From positions 2,943,984 through 3,007,983 of the forward strand of contig NZ_DS022276.1 in NCBI RefSeq assembly GCF_000153725.1: a DNA stretch of 64,000 nucleotides, in the 5' to 3' direction. The number at the start of each line of letters is the position of its first letter. The stretch's first letter is position 1. Made by a program: the position numbers and the translations under genes. Source of the DNA: Salipiger bermudensis HTCC2601 (GTDB lineage Bacteria > Pseudomonadota > Alphaproteobacteria > Rhodobacterales > Rhodobacteraceae). Below the pieces are notes generated by a model. The model had not been told where the DNA came from. It worked only from the letters and a program-made list of their open reading frames with translations, and did no database searches. Below, one piece after another: positions 49,654 through 60,089 of this stretch.

Positions 49654-49947
49654 TCAGCGCTTTCCGGCGCCGCGGCCACCGGATGCCTCGCGCGACCCGC
49701 TGCCGTCGCTGCCGCTGCCAGCCCCGGCGGCGGTGCCGCTGGTCTTGCCATGGGCGTTGCGGCTCATGACGCCGCGCATCTCGTCTTCGCCGGGCGTGTC
49801 GGTGCTCTTGGCCTGATTGCTGTCGTGGTTCTTCTCCCTGACTTCGCTCAGGTCGTCGGTCCACGGGTTGGCGTGGCCAGCGGCAAGGGTGCTGGCGCTG
49901 CCGGTCAGGGCGATGACGGCAAGGGCCAGTGTCGCGAACTGCTTCAT
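49654..49947 (-). CDS. small secreted Gly/Ser-rich protein
   Basis: 97 residues. Signal peptide MKQFATLALAVIALTGSAST with cleavage near LAA-GHAN, then an acidic/amide segment (NPWTDDLSEVREKNHDSNQ) and a disordered Gly/Ser/Ala-rich tail (GTAAGAGSGSDGSGS) ending in GKR. AGAGGAGAGAGC precedes the ATG. No family recognised. It is divergent from hemA and shares its AT-richer upstream region. The 174-base spacer downstream contains a 6-bp hairpin (49570-49585) without T tract. Confidence 0.7.
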   Translation of the reverse strand: MKQFATLALAVIALTGSASTLAAGHANPWTDDLSEVREKNHDSNQAKSTDTPGEDEMRGVMSRNAHGKTSGTAAGAGSGSDGSGSREASGGRGAGKR

Positions 49948-50172
49948 GCTGCTCTCTCCTCTCATTGTCTCGGATGGCACCTGCGGTGCAATTCTTAACA
50001 TATCATTTTTTGAATGTAATGTCGCCGTGGCATGATGTCCCGACGCGTGCCGGCAGCGCTCACGCTTGCGGGAGGGCAGGGGAACGCGCTTGAATTGCTG
50101 TATTCGGACGGTATCTATGCGCCAGATCCCGATGCGCCCCGAGAGACGGCGCCGGAACACGATCCGAAAGTC

Positions 50173-50186
50173 TTGATGCAAATCAA
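50173..50186. promoter_or_regulatory. FnrL/FNR binding site upstream of hemA
   Basis: TTGAT-GCAA-ATCAA, an exact match to the FNR consensus TTGAT-N4-ATCAA, in the 383-base spacer between the secreted-protein gene and hemA (49948-50330). A TCTAAA -10-like box at 50208-50213 would place the site near -41, the geometry of direct activation. Oxygen control of hemA by FnrL is established in Rhodobacter sphaeroides. I see no gene in the rest of the spacer. Confidence 0.85.
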
Positions 50187-50330
50187 GGCCGCGACTCTTA
50201 GTCTCTTTCTAAACCGTGGACAGGATGCACTGTGAGCGTTATCCATTCACGAACGTGAATGCGGGTAGAACCGCCGACGAGACGCCGCGCAGCCAGCAAC
50301 GACGTGGCCAAAGCGAAGGAGGAGATACCG

Positions 50331-51554
50331 GTGGATTACGCCGCGAAGCTCGACGAAGCCCTGAACCGACTGCACGACGAAGGCCGCTACCGCACCTTCA
50401 TCGACATCGAGCGCAAGAAGGGCCAGTTCCCGCACGCCACATGGCGCAAGGCCGATGGCTCGGAGCAACCGATCACCGTGTGGTGCGGCAACGACTATCT
50501 CGGCATGGGCCAGCACCCGGCGGTGCTGGGCGCGATGCACGAGGCGATCGACGCCACCGGCGCAGGCTCGGGCGGCACGCGCAACATCTCGGGCACCACG
50601 GTTTATCACAAGCGGCTCGAGGCCGAGCTGGCGGATCTGCACGGCAAGGAAGCGGCGCTGGTCTTCTCCTCCGCCTATATCGCCAATGACGCCACGCTCT
50701 CGACCCTGCCTAAGCTGTTCCCCGGACTGATCATCTATTCCGACGAGCTGAACCATGCCTCGATGATCGAGGGCATCAAGCGCAACGGCGGCGCCAAGCG
50801 GATCTTCCGTCACAATGATGTCGATCACCTGCGCGAACTGATCGCCGCCGACGACCCGCGTGCGCCGAAGCTCATCGCGTTTGAATCGGTCTACTCGATG
50901 GATGGCGATTTCGGCCCCATCGCCGAGATCTGCGATCTGGCAGAGGAGGTCGGCGCGCTGACCTATCTCGACGAGGTGCACGCCGTCGGCATGTACGGCC
51001 CGCGCGGCGGCGGCGTGGCCGAGCGCGACCGGCTGGCGCATCGCATCGACATCATCAACGGCACGCTGGGGAAGGCCTTCGGCGTGTTCGGCGGCTACAT
51101 CGCGGCGAGCGAAAAGATGTGCGACGCTGTGCGCTCCTACGCGCCGGGCTTCATCTTCACGACCTCGATCCCGCCGGCGGTGGCGGCCGGTGCGGCGGCC
51201 TCGATCGCTCATCTCAAGCAGGACCTGGGGCTGCGTGACAGGCACCAGACCCAGGCGCGGATCCTCAAGACCCGGCTCAAGGGCATGGGGCTGCCGATCA
51301 TCGACCACGGCAGCCACATCGTTCCGGTGATCGTCGGTGACCCTGTGCACACCAAGCAGCTCTCGGACATGCTGCTCGATGGCTACGGCATCTACGTCCA
51401 GCCGATCAACTTCCCCACTGTGCCGCGCGGCACCGAGCGTCTGCGCTTCACGCCCTCGCCAGTGCACGGCCCCGACGAGATGGACAAACTGGTGCACGCG
51501 CTTGATGCGCTGTGGTCGCATTGCGCCCTGAACCGTCAGGAACTCAGCGCCTGA
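50331..51554 (+). CDS. hemA: 5-aminolevulinate synthase
   Basis: PLP enzyme condensing glycine and succinyl-CoA to 5-aminolevulinate, the first step of haem and (where present) bacteriochlorophyll synthesis by the Shemin route. 407 residues, the same length as Rhodobacter HemA, if started at GTG 50331 (gtg gat tac gcc), which has AAGGAGGAG upstream; an ATG 72 bases earlier gives an unconserved tail. PLP lysine is Lys248 in [28 protein letters not shown] and NHASMIEGI are intact. It ends at a hairpin and T-rich terminator. Likely activated when oxygen is low through the FNR box upstream. Confidence 0.97.
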   Translation: MDYAAKLDEALNRLHDEGRYRTFIDIERKKGQFPHATWRKADGSEQPITVWCGNDYLGMGQHPAVLGAMHEAIDATGAGSGGTRNISGTTVYHKRLEAELADLHGKEAALVFSSAYIANDATLSTLPKLFPGLIIYSDELNHASMIEGIKRNGGAKRIFRHNDVDHLRELIAADDPRAPKLIAFESVYSMDGDFGPIAEICDLAEEVGALTYLDEVHAVGMYGPRGGGVAERDRLAHRIDIINGTLGKAFGVFGGYIAASEKMCDAVRSYAPGFIFTTSIPPAVAAGAAASIAHLKQDLGLRDRHQTQARILKTRLKGMGLPIIDHGSHIVPVIVGDPVHTKQLSDMLLDGYGIYVQPINFPTVPRGTERLRFTPSPVHGPDEMDKLVHALDALWSHCALNRQELSA

Positions 51555-51594
51555 TCCGATCACGCTCCGGTCCCGGAGCGCTGAGTGTCTTGCC

Positions 51595-51638
51595 AACCCT
51601 CCCGTCCGCATGGACCGGGAGGGTTTATCTATCTTTTT
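51595..51638 (+). terminator. hemA terminator
   Basis: AACCCTCCCG-TCC / GGACCGGGAGGGTT stem with one bulged base around GCAT, then TATCTATCTTTTT. A second palindrome CGCTCCGG-TC-CCGGAGCG lies just before it (51563-51580). The 51555-51906 spacer otherwise holds only the next promoter. Confidence 0.75.
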
Positions 51639-51806
51639 ACCAATTCGGTGCAGGATCACATCGCGCCGGACGAGAATCCAGCCGATGGGATTCGTGAACA
51701 GATAGAGGAACTTCGGCGCGGCCCGCTTCGTTGGGCCAAGTGCACGATGTACGGGCGGGCTTGCGCAGAACGACGCTCATAGCCTGCCGAATCTCTGTAA
51801 AAGCAG

Positions 51807-51834
51807 TTGTGATGTGCTAACGTGGCCCTAATAA
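51807..51834 (+). promoter_or_regulatory. predicted promoter of the RodZ-like gene
   Basis: TTGTGA (51807-51812), 16 bases, TAATAA (51829-51834), about 70 bases before the ATG. Good sigma-70-type hexamers in an AT-richer stretch. Confidence 0.5.
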
Positions 51835-51906
51835 AACGCGCGACGCGAATCGCGAAAGCGTGATTGGGCAGGCGAGCTGGGACAGCACCATTTTTAGGTT
51901 GAACGC

Positions 51907-53532
51907 ATGATCGGGCGGAAATCCTCACGTAGGCCGGACGAGGTCGTCGAAGATGATGGCCCGCGCGGATTTGATGATTTTGCACTGCGGCTTGGCGATG
52001 TCATGCGCGGTGAACGCGCGACCATGGGCAAATCGCTGCTCGACGTCCAGCGCGAGCTGAGGATCAAGGCAAGCTACATCGCCGCGATCGAGAACTGCGA
52101 TCCCTCCGCCTTCGATACCCCGGGCTTCATCGCCGGCTACGTGCGCTCCTATGCGCGCTATCTCGGCATGGATCCGGACGAGTGCTTCCAGGAATTCTGC
52201 GCCGAGAGCGGATTCTCCGTCGCGCACGGCATGTCCGAGAACGCCTCGACCATCCGCAAGCCGAACTACACCAAGTCCGAAGCGCCGCGCCCCGCAGCGC
52301 GCGATCCCTTCGCCGAGCCGCGGATGCCCTTCGTGCCCGCCGGCGACAGCCTGCTGTCGCGGATCGAGCCCGGGGCGGTGGCCTCGATGCTGGTGCTGGT
52401 CGCGCTGATCGGCGGCATCGGCTATGGCGGCTGGGCGGTCCTGCGCGAGGTGCAGCGTGTGCAGCTTGCCCCGGTCGACCAGACCCCGGTGGTGCTGAGC
52501 GAGCTCGACCCGCTCGATGGCGCTGTCGCGCCGGTCGCGGAAGAGGGCACCACCGATGATGTGGTGGCGCAGGCCGATGGCGTTGGCGCCTTCTCGCCCC
52601 CGGGCGCCGAGGCGCTCGACCGTCTCTATCGCCCGCAAGCGCTCGACGTGCCGGTGCTGGTGGCCCGCGACGCGCCGATTTCCTCGCTCGATCCGGCCAC
52701 GGTCGGCGTCTTCGCGCAGCGCGGCACCGTGCCGCCGGCGCCGGTTGCCGCCCCCGATGGTTCCGAGCGTCAGCTTGCGCAGCTGCAGCCGGTGGCGCCG
52801 CAGCTCGGCACCGGCGATCAGATGACGCTGGTCGCAGTGCGCCCGGCCTGGGTGCGCGTGCGCGGCGACGATGGCAGCGTGCTGTTCGAACGCGTGATGG
52901 ATGCCGGAGAGACCTGGGCGGTGCCGGCAGGGCAGACCGATCCCAAGCTCAACGTGGGCGAGTCCGGCGCGGTCTATTTCGCGGTGAACGGCCAGACCTA
53001 CGGCCCGGCCGGTCCCACCGGCACGGTGACCCGCGACCTGTCGCTTCAACCCGAGCTGATCGCCGCCGCCTACACCCCGGCCGACGCCACGCGCGACACC
53101 GATCTGCAGCGCGTGATGGACGACCTGACCCAGTTCGCAGCGGCGCAGCCGCAGGGCGAGCCCGGCCAGCCCAAGGTGCTCGAGGACAGCGCCCCCGGCG
53201 TGACGATGATCGCCGTACGCACCGCTTGGGTGCGGGTCCGCGCTGCCGACGGTTCGGTGATCTACGAGGCGACCATGCGCGCGGGCGACACGTTCGAGCT
53301 GCCCAGCACCGAGGATCCGGCGACCCTGCGGGTGGGCGAATCCGGCGCGGTCTATTTCGCCGTCAACGGCCAGACCTACGGCCCGGCCGGCGACACCGGC
53401 GCGGTGACCTCGAACCTTGCGCTCTCGGTCGACAACCTGACCTCGAGCTACCAGGTCGCCGACATCGCGCGTGACGCCGATCTCGAGCGGGTGGTCGCCG
53501 AGCTCAACAGCGGCGTAACCGTCACCGACTGA
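51907..53532 (+). CDS. RodZ-like protein with duplicated C-terminal domain
   Basis: 541 residues. Cytoplasmic N-terminal helix-turn-helix (about residues 25-95: [37 protein letters not shown]), one transmembrane helix (about 156-178) and a periplasmic part. This is the layout of RodZ, which links MreB to the wall-elongation machinery. The periplasmic region carries two copies of a DUF4115-like domain, residues about 306-380 and 432-507, both containing [15 protein letters not shown]; 59-base segments at 52954-53012 and 53332-53390 differ at three positions. ispG follows in the same direction, as is common for RodZ. Confidence 0.9.
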   Translation: MIGRKSSRRPDEVVEDDGPRGFDDFALRLGDVMRGERATMGKSLLDVQRELRIKASYIAAIENCDPSAFDTPGFIAGYVRSYARYLGMDPDECFQEFCAESGFSVAHGMSENASTIRKPNYTKSEAPRPAARDPFAEPRMPFVPAGDSLLSRIEPGAVASMLVLVALIGGIGYGGWAVLREVQRVQLAPVDQTPVVLSELDPLDGAVAPVAEEGTTDDVVAQADGVGAFSPPGAEALDRLYRPQALDVPVLVARDAPISSLDPATVGVFAQRGTVPPAPVAAPDGSERQLAQLQPVAPQLGTGDQMTLVAVRPAWVRVRGDDGSVLFERVMDAGETWAVPAGQTDPKLNVGESGAVYFAVNGQTYGPAGPTGTVTRDLSLQPELIAAAYTPADATRDTDLQRVMDDLTQFAAAQPQGEPGQPKVLEDSAPGVTMIAVRTAWVRVRAADGSVIYEATMRAGDTFELPSTEDPATLRVGESGAVYFAVNGQTYGPAGDTGAVTSNLALSVDNLTSSYQVADIARDADLERVVAELNSGVTVTD

Positions 53533-53654
53533 TCCGCGCCTCGGTTTCCGTCCGGTTCCCGGCCCGGGTGTCACGCAATCGTCTCTGGTCTCGTGGCGCT
53601 CGCGGCATTAGGTATGGCCGCACGCGAACCACCTGTCTCGAGGAGCCTTGCGGC

Positions 53655-54788
53655 ATGAGCCACAATCCGATCCGTCCCTGGCGCAACATCGAGCGGCGCA
53701 AGTCGCGCCGGATCATGGTCGGCAACGTGCCGGTGGGCGGCGACGCCCCGATCTCGGTCCAGACCATGACCAACACGATCACCACCGACGTGAAGGCGAC
53801 GGTGGAGCAGGTCCAGCGCGCCGCCGAGGCCGGGGCCGATATCGTGCGCGTCTCGGTCCCCGACGAGGACAGTGCGAAAGCTCTGAAGGAGATCGTGCGC
53901 GAAAGCCCGGTGCCGATCGTCGCCGACATCCATTTCCACTACAAGCGCGGCATCGAGGCCGCCGAGGCCGGCGCCGCCTGCCTGCGCATCAATCCCGGCA
54001 ACATCGGCAGCGAGGCCCGCGTGCGCGAGGTCATTGCCGCTGCCCGCGATCATGGCTGCTCGATGCGCATCGGGGTGAATGGCGGCTCGCTCGAGAAACA
54101 CCTGCTGGAGAAATACGGCGAGCCATGCCCCGAGGCGATGGTCGAGAGCGCGCTCGATCACATCCGCATCCTCGAGGACAACGATTTCCACGAGTTCAAG
54201 ATCTCGGTGAAGGCTTCGGACGTGTTCCTGTCCTCCGCCGCCTACATGGGGCTTGCCGACGTGACCGACAAGCCGATCCACCTCGGCATCACCGAGGCGG
54301 GCGGCCTGACCTCGGGCACGATCAAGAGCGCCATCGGCCTCGGCCAGTTGCTCTGGATGGGCATCGGCGACACGCTGCGCGTCTCGCTGTCCGCCGATCC
54401 GGTGGAGGAGATCAAGGTCGGCTACGAGATCCTCAAGTCTCTCGGCCTGCGCCATCGCGGCGTCAACATTATCTCCTGCCCGTCCTGCGCCCGTCAGGGC
54501 TTTGACGTGATCAAGACCGTCGAGGCGCTGGAAGAGCGGCTCGAGCACATCAAGACGCCGATGTCGCTGTCGATCATCGGCTGCGTGGTGAACGGCCCCG
54601 GCGAGGCGCTGATGACCGATGTGGGCTTTACCGGCGGCGGCGCCGGCAGCGGCATGGTCTATCTCGCGGGGAAGGCCAGCCACAAGATGAGCAACGACCA
54701 GATGATCGACCACATCGTCGAGGAGGTCGAGAAGAAGGCGGCGCAGATCGAGGCAGAGGCCGACGCCGCCACTGAAGCCGCGGAATAA
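53655..54788 (+). CDS. ispG: 4-hydroxy-3-methylbut-2-enyl diphosphate synthase (IspG/GcpE)
   Basis: [4Fe-4S] enzyme of the non-mevalonate isoprenoid pathway converting MEcPP to HMBPP. 377 residues from ATG 53655 ([17 protein letters not shown]), preceded by GAGGAGCC. TIM-barrel segments [19 protein letters not shown] and [16 protein letters not shown], and the C-terminal cluster cysteines in [12 protein letters not shown] and [11 protein letters not shown], are intact. Follows the rodZ-like gene with a 122-base gap. Confidence 0.96.
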   Translation: MSHNPIRPWRNIERRKSRRIMVGNVPVGGDAPISVQTMTNTITTDVKATVEQVQRAAEAGADIVRVSVPDEDSAKALKEIVRESPVPIVADIHFHYKRGIEAAEAGAACLRINPGNIGSEARVREVIAAARDHGCSMRIGVNGGSLEKHLLEKYGEPCPEAMVESALDHIRILEDNDFHEFKISVKASDVFLSSAAYMGLADVTDKPIHLGITEAGGLTSGTIKSAIGLGQLLWMGIGDTLRVSLSADPVEEIKVGYEILKSLGLRHRGVNIISCPSCARQGFDVIKTVEALEERLEHIKTPMSLSIIGCVVNGPGEALMTDVGFTGGGAGSGMVYLAGKASHKMSNDQMIDHIVEEVEKKAAQIEAEADAATEAAE

Positions 54789-54906
54789 CGCCGTCGGGCC
54801 CAGGAGTTGCGGGCGTGGCCCAGAGCCGGGCCGCGGCTCCCTGCCGATCCCGTCAGAACAAGACGCTCCTCGCGCAGCGCCGGCCCCGCGCCATGTTGTC
54901 ATTCGC

Positions 54907-57000
54907 TCAGGGCCGTGCGTCGATGATCCGCGACGCGACGCCAAGCACCACGCCCTCGCGGCCCTCGAGCGTCTCGGCCAGGGCCTCGGCCACCGAGGCC
55001 ACGCTCTCGTCGCGCGGGCGGCGGATGTCGAAGAGAGGTTCGCGCGACAGGATCGCCACCACCTCGGACTTGCCGTAATCGCCTTCGGTCACCTGCACCG
55101 CCAGCCGCGTCGGGTCCTCGGTCAGCGACGAGATCGGCCACAGCACGCGGATCTTGCGAATGCCGTTCTCGACCACGCCGAGTGCGTCGACCGAGGTTTC
55201 TTCGGCATTCATGTTGGGCAGGATGTGGAAGACCTTGCCGGTGTTGTCGACCACCATCACCCAGAGCGAGGCGTCGGCCACGTCGGCGGGCAGCTGGATC
55301 TCGGCCACCGGGTTCTCGCCTGTGCGGTAGACACCGGTGAGCACCGGCTTGCCGGTGCCGCCGTCGCCGAGCCAGATCGACACCGGCCCGGCGGGCGTGT
55401 TGGGCATCACCGAGCGGATGGCGCAGAGATCCTCGTTCAGGGTGCGGGTTTCGATACGCAGCTTGCGGTCGCCGATGGCCGGGCTCAGGTCGGCGCGCAT
55501 CGCCTCGGCCACCGCTTCGTCCGAGATGTCGCCGGTGATGGTGACGGTTTCGAACAGCGCATAGGTCACGCCATCGCCGTCGAGCTGCTCGAGCGGGCCG
55601 CAATCGGCGTGGCCGGCGAGCACCCGGTCGAGCGCGGAGGCCTGCAGCCGCTCGGGCCCTGCCAGCAGTTCGGCGCTGACCGCGAGCGCGCTGTCGCGCC
55701 CCGAGATGGCATCGCGGAGCGCGTCGCGCGCCGGTGTGCTGGGGGCGAGGCCGGTGAGCCGGGCGGTGTTGCCGCTGACCTCGAGGTCCCAGCTCTCGAG
55801 TGGCGAGAGGCTGGTGAGCAAGGTCGCGACCTCCTCGGTCCAGCCCTCGAAGGGCAGGCCTGTGGCGAGCGTCAACGCGCCCTCGGGCGCGGCACCGCCC
55901 GCGGCCTCGCCGAAGGCGGCGCTCAGCGTCTGCGCCGCCGCCTCGTCGGGGGCGTTGCCGCTCAGGTGCGGGGTGGCGCCGTTCTTGCCGGCGCTCAGCC
56001 GGTAGGGTTCGGCATGGGGCAGGGGCGGCGGGAACAGCGCATCAAACGCGCCGCCCTGCCACAGCGAGACGCCGCCGGCGGCCACCGCCACCAAGAGCCC
56101 GGCTGCGATCATCCCGCCGCGGCCGCCCGTCTTCTCTTTCTGCTTTCCGGCCGCCTTGCCCGAGAACGGCTTCAGCCAGCTGTCGAGCTTCTCCAGCGCC
56201 TCGGTCGCATCGCGCGGACGGTTGCGCAGATCGGGGGCGGCGAGCCATTCGATCAGATCTTTCAGCGGCGATTCCAGCCCCGAGGTGTCGAGCGGACGCG
56301 CCTTGAAGCGCACCACCTCGCCGGGATTGGTGCCCACCTCCGGCACTTCGCGCCGCTTCACTGCCAGCAGAGAGGCGCCGAGCGCATAGAGGTCGGCGCG
56401 GAAATCCGCGTCACCGTCGAGCTGCTCGGGGGCGGCGTATTCGTATTTACCCGCGAACTGCTTGCCGACGATGGTGCGCGCGCCGGCGGCGGTGTCCTTG
56501 GCGATGCCGAAGTCGATGATCGTCGCCTGCTCGGGCTCGCCGGCGCGCAGGATGATGTTGTCGGGTGAGAGATCCCGATGGACGATGCCCTGCGCATGGG
56601 TCGCCACCAGCCCCTCGAGCACGCGGTGCGCCACGATCAGCAGCTCGCGATCCTCGAGCCGGCGCTGCTCCATCAGGTCGCTGAGCGATATGCCGTCGAC
56701 GTAATCCATCACGAGGAAGACGTGGCCGTCATCCGAGCGTGAGCAGTCGGAATAGCGCACCACCGCGTCGTTGAGGATGCTGCGCATCTGCTCTTCGCGC
56801 TTCATCAGCTCGACATATTCGGACTGGCCCGAGAACTGCGCGTTGAGCGCCTTGATCGCCACGTTGCGCTCGGAAATCTGGTTTCGGGCGAGGTAGACCT
56901 CGCCGGTTCCGCCGCGCCCGAGCACGCCAAGCACCTCGTATGTATTGTTGAGCACCTGGCCCTTGGAAAAGATGTCCGTCGCGAGCGGGTCCTTGAGCAC
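54907..57000 (-). CDS. membrane Ser/Thr protein kinase of the T6SS locus
   Basis: 697 residues if started at GTG 57000 (GAGGA eight bases upstream); TTG 57030 would add ten. A complete eukaryotic-like kinase domain occupies about residues 20-280: G-loop LGRGGTGEVY, Lys50 (AIKAL), HRDLSPDN with Asp143, DFGIAK with Asp163. A single transmembrane helix at about 297-315 is followed by a periplasmic domain of some 380 residues ending in a DUF4384-like region (VSIWLGDGGTGKPVLTG, NMNAEETSVDALG). The layout resembles PpkA, which activates T6SS by phosphorylation. Divergent from tssH. Confidence 0.9.
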   Translation of the reverse strand: MLKDPLATDIFSKGQVLNNTYEVLGVLGRGGTGEVYLARNQISERNVAIKALNAQFSGQSEYVELMKREEQMRSILNDAVVRYSDCSRSDDGHVFLVMDYVDGISLSDLMEQRRLEDRELLIVAHRVLEGLVATHAQGIVHRDLSPDNIILRAGEPEQATIIDFGIAKDTAAGARTIVGKQFAGKYEYAAPEQLDGDADFRADLYALGASLLAVKRREVPEVGTNPGEVVRFKARPLDTSGLESPLKDLIEWLAAPDLRNRPRDATEALEKLDSWLKPFSGKAAGKQKEKTGGRGGMIAAGLLVAVAAGGVSLWQGGAFDALFPPPLPHAEPYRLSAGKNGATPHLSGNAPDEAAAQTLSAAFGEAAGGAAPEGALTLATGLPFEGWTEEVATLLTSLSPLESWDLEVSGNTARLTGLAPSTPARDALRDAISGRDSALAVSAELLAGPERLQASALDRVLAGHADCGPLEQLDGDGVTYALFETVTITGDISDEAVAEAMRADLSPAIGDRKLRIETRTLNEDLCAIRSVMPNTPAGPVSIWLGDGGTGKPVLTGVYRTGENPVAEIQLPADVADASLWVMVVDNTGKVFHILPNMNAEETSVDALGVVENGIRKIRVLWPISSLTEDPTRLAVQVTEGDYGKSEVVAILSREPLFDIRRPRDESVASVAEALAETLEGREGVVLGVASRIIDARP

Positions 57001-57138
57001 GATCTGTTCCTCGTGGCCGGCGAGCGCCAAAGCGGTCGATTTGAAAGCGAAATTAGGTTAGTCTGAAAGCATAATACGAGACCGATTATTTCATTACCGG
57101 CTCTGCCGGACAATATTTTTCGCCGGAGATACTCAAAG
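57001..57138. promoter_or_regulatory. divergent kinase/tssH promoter region
   Basis: AT-rich relative to the flanking genes, with a CCGG-CTCTG-CCGG hairpin and AATATT stretch before tssH. It must hold promoters for both directions; I cannot assign hexamers with confidence. Confidence 0.4.
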
Positions 57139-59883
57139 ATGGCCACTCGCGGCTCGCAGGAAACGATCAAGCGCAAGGAGCTTGTCGGCAAGCTCAACCC
57201 CACCTGCCTCAAGGCATTTTCCGAGGCTGCACAGGCCGCGAAACGGCGCGGCAACCCTTATGTGGAACTTGTCCACTTCGTCACGGCGCTCGCGGACACC
57301 GAGTATTCGGATGTTGCGATTCTCTTTGATACCGCCGGGGTCGACCGGCACCGTTTCGACGGCGACATCCTCAAGGCGACAGACGCGCTGCCGCATGGCG
57401 CGAGCGCGGTCGAGGAGTTCTCCGACCACATCTTCCGCGCCATCCAGGAGGCCTGGAGCCTCGCCTCGCTCGATTACGGCGATGACACGGTGCGCTCGGC
57501 CTACTTGCTGATCGCGGCGCTGAAGGTGCCGGTGCTCGAGGGGCTGCTCTACAAGATCAGTCTCGAGTTCGACAAGATCGACCCCAACGCCGTGGCCGAC
57601 CAGCTCGACACGCTGCTGGTCGACAGCATCGAGCGCCCGGCCACCGCGCCGGAGGAGGCGCCCAAGGCCAAGCCCACGCCGGGCGGCAAGTCGGCGCTGG
57701 CGCAATACGCCACCAACCTCACCGAGCGCGCCAAGGCGGGCAAGATGGACCCGGTGGTGGGCCGCGACCCCGAGATCCGGCAGATCGTCGACATCCTGTT
57801 GCGGCGCAAGCAGAACAACCCGATCCTCACCGGCGAGGCCGGGGTCGGCAAGACCGCGGTGGTCGAGGGCTTCGCCCAGCGGCTGGCGCGCGGCGACGTG
57901 CCGCCGCAGCTGCGCAATGTCGATCTGCACATGCTCGACATCGGCCTGATGCAGGCTGGTGCCTCGGTGAAGGGCGAGTTCGAGAAGCGCCTCAAGGCGG
58001 TGATCGAGGAGGTGCAGAGTTCGGACACGCCGATCATCCTGTTCATCGACGAGGCTCACACCCTGATCGGGGCGGGCGGTGCCGCCGGCACCGGCGATGC
58101 GGCCAACCTGCTGAAGCCACCGCTGGCGCGTGGCGAGCTGCGCACCATCGCGGCCACGACATGGGCGGAGTACAAGCAGCATATCGAGCCCGACCCGGCG
58201 CTGACCCGGCGCTTCCAGACGGTGATCGTCGACGAGCCCGACGAGGAGAAGGCTGTGCTGATGTGCCGGGGCGTGGCCGGCGTGCTCGAGAAGCACCACA
58301 AGGTCGAGCTGCTGGACGAGAGCATCGAGGCGGCGGTGAAGCTGTCGCATCGCTACATCCCGGCGCGGCAGTTGCCCGACAAGGCCATCAGCCTGCTCGA
58401 CACTGCCTGCGCCCGCGTCGCGGTGAGCCAGCATGCCACCCCTGCCGAGGTCGAGGATTGCGAGCGGCGTCTGGCGGCGCTCGAGATCGAGTCCGGCATC
58501 ATCGAACGCGAGGAGGCGATTGGCATCGAGGTCGACGCGCGCGCCGCCGAGGTGGCAGCCCAGCTTGCCGATGCGAAGGCCTGTCTCGACCGCGCCAATG
58601 CGCGCTGGGAGGAGGAAAAGGCCATCGTGGCCGAGATCCTCGACCTGCGTGCCCAGCTGCGCGGCGCCGGGGCCAAGCTCGACGAGACCGGCGAGATCGG
58701 CGACGCGCCGCCGCCCGAGTGGGAGGTGGCCGAAGGCGACGTTGCCGTGGCCGAGGCCCCGGTTCAGACCGAGCCCGTGACCGAGAGCTTCGACCGCGCC
58801 GCGGCGCTCGACAGCCTGCGCGAGCGCATGGCGGCGCTGAGCGCGGCGCAGGGCGAGACGCCGCTGATCCTGCCGGCGGTCGATGCCATGGCGGTGGCCG
58901 CGGTGGTGCAGGACTGGACCGGCATTCCCATGGGGCGGATGCTGGCAAGCCAGACCGAGCGCGCGCTGTCGCTGGCGAGCAACCTCGCCGAGCGGGTGGT
59001 CGGGCAGGACCACGCCATGGAGATGATCGCCAACCGCATCCAGACCTCTGCCGCCGGGCTCAAGGCGCCCGAGAAGCCGGTGGGCGTGTTCCTGCTCTGC
59101 GGCCCCTCTGGCGTCGGCAAGACCGAGACCGCGCTGGCGCTGGCCGAGCTGATGTATGGCGGCGAGGACAACCTCATCTCGATCAACATGAGCGAATACC
59201 AGGAGGCCCACACTGTCTCGACGCTGAAGGGCGCGCCTCCGGGCTATGTTGGCTACGGCAAGGGCGGGGTGCTGACCGAGGCGGTGCGGCGCCGGCCCTA
59301 TTCGGTGGTGCTGCTCGATGAGGTCGAGAAGGCGCACCCGGACGTGCACGAGATCTTTTTCCAGGTCTTCGACAAGGGGATGATGGACGACAGCGAGGGC
59401 CGCCGGATCGACTTCAAGAACACGCTGATCCTGCTGACCTCGAATGTCGGTTCGGACGAGATCATGCGGCTGACGAAGGACGGCACCGAAGCGGTCGAGG
59501 AGCAGGTGCTCTCGGACGCTCTGCGCCCGCCGCTGCTCAACGTCTTCCCGGCGGCGCTGCTGGGGCGGGTGGTGACGATCCCGTACTACCCGCTCTCGGA
59601 CACGATGATCGAGGCCATCGCCGGCCACAAGCTGCGGGGCATCGCCAAGCGGCTGGGCGAGGGCTATGGCGCCGAGCTGGTGATGGGCGACGGCGCGATG
59701 CAGGTCATCAAGGATCGCTGTACCGAGATCGAGAGCGGCGGCCGGATGATCGACGCCATTCTGACCAACACGCTGCTGCCAGAGCTGAGCCGGCGAATCC
59801 TGTCCTATCAACTGGAGAAGAAGGCGCTGCACAGGGTCACGGTGACCGGCGGTCCCGAGGGGTTCGGTTACGCGTTCGATTAG
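57139..59883 (+). CDS. tssH: T6SS sheath-recycling ATPase TssH (ClpV)
   Basis: AAA+ disaggregase of 914 residues that disassembles contracted TssB/TssC sheaths. The N-terminal ClpV/ClpA domain (about 1-150) is followed by two ATPase modules: Walker A GEAGVGKT at residue 232 with IDEAH, and GPSGVGKT at residue 655 with LLDEVEKAHPDV, plus the SNVGSDEIM sensor region and a C-terminal D2-small domain. The middle coiled-coil insert is short and includes a Pro/Glu/Ala linker near residues 525-550. First gene of the plus-strand T6SS operon. Confidence 0.95.
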   Translation: MATRGSQETIKRKELVGKLNPTCLKAFSEAAQAAKRRGNPYVELVHFVTALADTEYSDVAILFDTAGVDRHRFDGDILKATDALPHGASAVEEFSDHIFRAIQEAWSLASLDYGDDTVRSAYLLIAALKVPVLEGLLYKISLEFDKIDPNAVADQLDTLLVDSIERPATAPEEAPKAKPTPGGKSALAQYATNLTERAKAGKMDPVVGRDPEIRQIVDILLRRKQNNPILTGEAGVGKTAVVEGFAQRLARGDVPPQLRNVDLHMLDIGLMQAGASVKGEFEKRLKAVIEEVQSSDTPIILFIDEAHTLIGAGGAAGTGDAANLLKPPLARGELRTIAATTWAEYKQHIEPDPALTRRFQTVIVDEPDEEKAVLMCRGVAGVLEKHHKVELLDESIEAAVKLSHRYIPARQLPDKAISLLDTACARVAVSQHATPAEVEDCERRLAALEIESGIIEREEAIGIEVDARAAEVAAQLADAKACLDRANARWEEEKAIVAEILDLRAQLRGAGAKLDETGEIGDAPPPEWEVAEGDVAVAEAPVQTEPVTESFDRAAALDSLRERMAALSAAQGETPLILPAVDAMAVAAVVQDWTGIPMGRMLASQTERALSLASNLAERVVGQDHAMEMIANRIQTSAAGLKAPEKPVGVFLLCGPSGVGKTETALALAELMYGGEDNLISINMSEYQEAHTVSTLKGAPPGYVGYGKGGVLTEAVRRRPYSVVLLDEVEKAHPDVHEIFFQVFDKGMMDDSEGRRIDFKNTLILLTSNVGSDEIMRLTKDGTEAVEEQVLSDALRPPLLNVFPAALLGRVVTIPYYPLSDTMIEAIAGHKLRGIAKRLGEGYGAELVMGDGAMQVIKDRCTEIESGGRMIDAILTNTLLPELSRRILSYQLEKKALHRVTVTGGPEGFGYAFD

Positions 59884-60089
59884 GCCGGTGCGGCGGAAAC
59901 GGGCGCGGTCGTCGCTCGGTTTTTGGTAATATGTTGCAACTATTAGGAGAATCTTGACGTAGCGTCGCGATCATTTTCTCGCGAGCCTGCGTTTTGGGCA
60001 TTGAATACCTTACCTTCAAGATCGTTGCCCGAATCGACGCTGTCTGTAACACTTTGTTTCGTTAAGTCATTTTTTAGAGGCCATTTCTG

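Noticed and set aside
57133-59832. 899-codon open frame antisense to tssH
   Set aside because: Same compositional artefact; both Walker motifs are on the plus strand.
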